DNA from: Cytophagales bacterium
GTDB lineage: Bacteria > Bacteroidota > Bacteroidia > Cytophagales > Spirosomataceae
DNA: 64,000 bases
Assembly (NCBI GenBank): GCA_013298125.1
Contig: JAAFJP010000029.1
Span: 21,717-85,716 of the forward strand
Direction of reading: 5' to 3'
Part shown: positions 62,709-64,000 of the stretch, in pieces
How the letters are laid out: each line of letters opens with the position of its first letter
Position numbering within the stretch: the first letter of the stretch is position 1
Translations under genes and position numbers: made by a program
The notes under the pieces: generated by a model
Databases searched by the model: none
What the model saw: only the letters and a program-made list of their open reading frames with translations
What the model was told of the DNA's origin: nothing

Positions 62709-63101
62709 ATGACAACCCTCACCATCAACGATGAAAGTGCGATTGGTACGATTATCAATCAGTTTTCAATGAAAGTTGAACACGAAAACATCACCGTAAA
62801 AGACCTCATTGAGGCACGAGTTTACCATGAAGTGGAAGAATACAATAATCGTCTTCCCGAAGTTTTTAATGGATTAGTTCAACCTTCTTACGCAGAGAAA
62901 GTATTGAACGGTTTTAAACTTAAAGAAAAAAGAAAAATTGACCCCGAAAACCAACTGTACATTGCCTTAGATGCTTTTCAGAAAAATGGTTATTTTATCT
63001 TGATAGACAACAGGCAAGCGGAAGATTTGGGTGAAGAAGTATTGGTAAGTGCTTCAACCATAGTGAGTTTTGTAAAATTGACGGCTTTGGTGGGTGGATA
63101 A
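62709..63101 (+). CDS. Hypothetical protein
   Basis: 130 residues, no signal peptide. MTTLTINDESAIGTIINQFSMKVEHENITVKDLIEARVYHEVEEYN... and a C-terminal FILIDNRQAEDLGEEVLVSASTIVSFVKLTALVGG. I recall similar proteins encoded next to WGR/DUF4132-type genes in Bacteroidota but cannot prove it. The next gene is 33 bp downstream, likely co-transcribed. Confidence 0.7.
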   Translation: MTTLTINDESAIGTIINQFSMKVEHENITVKDLIEARVYHEVEEYNNRLPEVFNGLVQPSYAEKVLNGFKLKEKRKIDPENQLYIALDAFQKNGYFILIDNRQAEDLGEEVLVSASTIVSFVKLTALVGG

Positions 63102-63134
63102 TCATATCGTTTAAATTTTAAAACTGTAAAAAAT

Positions 63135-63878
63135 ATGTTCGATAAAATCATTAACACTTTTTTTGGAAAAAGTGAATCTGTTAAAAAAGATTTAGAAATT
63201 GTAGAATTAGTTAATCTACTTGAAATAGAGGCTATAAATGCAGGTTGGAAGTATGGAGTGACTAAGTTAGGTGAAAATAGTATTTATAAAATTATAAAAA
63301 GTAAAACCCCAGAGTTCAAAGCTACATTATTAGTATATCTTTTGACTGAGATTTCATACTTTGGAAATGATATAGGGTCGTATGCAAAAAAATGGAATAG
63401 CATGACTATTACTGAAAGAAATAAGTTTAGTATTAAAGGGGCAATAACAGACCTTCTATGGAAAGGAAAATTAAATTTCACAGATTCACAAATAATTGAG
63501 TGTTTAAATCTCTACAAAAATTATTTTGTTTCTACAAATTTTTCATTAAAATCATTCATAAAAAATGTAAAATCTATTTCGTTAGAAAAAGAACTTACAA
63601 CCGAGATTTTGCAGAAGTTTAAAAAATTGTACAATGAATTGAACAAAAGAAATTATGGATATGCACAAGAAAAAATAGCTTTAAAAGAACTACTTTTTCC
63701 AAATAAAGATAATGATTTAAAACCAGTTTTTGCTGACGATAAAGATGAAGTAGGTAGAAATATTAATTCATTTATATCTTCTTTAAATTCAGACGAAAAG
63801 GCAAATGTATATGAATTATTAGGATTATTGAAAAACGCCAATGCTTCTAAACCAACGAATAAATATATTAAAGACTGA
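63135..63878 (+). CDS. Hypothetical protein, possibly truncated by an insertion sequence
   Basis: 247 residues, helical, Lys/Asn-rich, AT-rich, no signal peptide. MFDKIINTFFGKSESVKKDLEIVELVNLLEIEA... ends in NASKPTNKYIKD. The stop codon is followed at once by what may be the end of an insertion sequence (63876 on), so the true C-terminus may be missing. No family recognised; it could be the N-terminal part of a larger DUF4132-like protein (speculation from its neighbour). Confidence 0.6.
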   Translation: MFDKIINTFFGKSESVKKDLEIVELVNLLEIEAINAGWKYGVTKLGENSIYKIIKSKTPEFKATLLVYLLTEISYFGNDIGSYAKKWNSMTITERNKFSIKGAITDLLWKGKLNFTDSQIIECLNLYKNYFVSTNFSLKSFIKNVKSISLEKELTTEILQKFKKLYNELNKRNYGYAQEKIALKELLFPNKDNDLKPVFADDKDEVGRNINSFISSLNSDEKANVYELLGLLKNANASKPTNKYIKD

Positions 63879-64000
63879 TGTTACGCAAGTTTCTCCTGAC
63901 GTAGTTATTTGATACTGATTATCTTTGTCTATGGAAAAGTTGTTAGATTTTTACACAGACTATTTGATTAGTAGCACTTCACAGACAAGTGCTACGGGTT
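63870..64000 (+). mobile_element. Probable left end of an insertion sequence, cut by the window edge
   Basis: After the stop of the previous gene comes ATGTTACGCAAGTTTCTCC and then a short leader into a transposase-like start (see 63931). Terminal inverted repeats cannot be confirmed because the other end is outside the window. Confidence 0.45.
63931..64000 (+). CDS. Transposase N-terminus (IS4/IS701-like), partial
   Basis: Only 23 residues are visible: MEKLLDFYTDYLISSTSQTS followed by ATG. This opening closely resembles the LLDFYTDYLISSF..TTATGLS start of transposases common in Cytophagales/Flavobacteria. A -7-like TATCTTTG lies at 63920-63927, so the mRNA may have almost no leader. Assignment from memory of the family, with limited sequence. 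Confidence 0.6.
   Translation, partial: MEKLLDFYTDYLISSTSQTSATG

Overview
The window looks like chromosomal DNA from a member of the Bacteroidota, most likely a Cytophagales / Spirosomataceae-type bacterium (Emticicia-, Arcicella- or Flectobacillus-like; inferred from gene content, not proven). Signs are low GC, almost no Shine-Dalgarno sequences, promoters of the Bacteroidota type (TTTG, 19-20 nt, TAnnTTTG), a SusC/SusD pair, a FecR-type N-terminal domain, the carboxynorspermidine route to polyamines and many S74/secreted proteins. Most genes are ordinary housekeeping or accessory chromosomal genes. Nothing marks the window as a plasmid, and no phage region is evident.

Layout. 1-4.5 kb: two secreted S74 (endosialidase-chaperone) surface proteins with nearly identical C-terminal DNA, separated by a lipoprotein. 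4.6-9 kb: a LytTR-only regulator, a NarL-type response regulator and its Reg_prop/Y_Y_Y sensor kinase. 9.2-14.4 kb: a tight minus-strand run with a fused hydantoinase/5-oxoprolinase that carries four palindromic repeats inside its reading frame. 14.6-20.1 kb: RluD, a PLP deaminase, a Cys-less thioredoxin-fold protein, SufB and an Lrp regulator. 20.4 kb: a tRNA-like RNA gene with an outsized variable arm. 21.3-28.3 kb: a CocE-type hydrolase, then a his cluster (hisG, HAD, hisD, Uma2, hisC) and tRNA-Ala(GGC). 28.4-37.1 kb: CDP-alcohol phosphatidyltransferase, DinB, GH10 xylanase, Tex, ElaA, a TPR/PBP1 protein and HemL. 37.2-39.5 kb: an ATPase/HNH/small-protein cassette resembling a Septu (PtuA-PtuB) defence system. 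39.5-47.7 kb: GH130, an outer-membrane protein, YhhN, inositol oxygenase, two Crp/Fnr paralogues, LepA and AccA. 48-53.3 kb: an orphan FecR N-terminal domain followed by SusC and SusD. 53.5-57.9 kb: the carboxynorspermidine decarboxylase/dehydrogenase pair, HldD and QueD. 58-63.9 kb: GH78 rhamnosidase, two transporters, two unknown genes and the start of a probable transposase at the right edge.

The most distinctive property is a dense population of 35-125 bp palindromic repeats of several families. They lie between genes, at gene 3' ends and, in the hydantoinase and Tex genes, in frame inside coding sequence, where one family encodes a peptide of the [11 protein letters not shown]...[11 protein letters not shown] type on either strand. 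The other strong candidates for new biology are the tRNA-like gene at 20.4 kb and the three-gene ATPase/HNH cassette.
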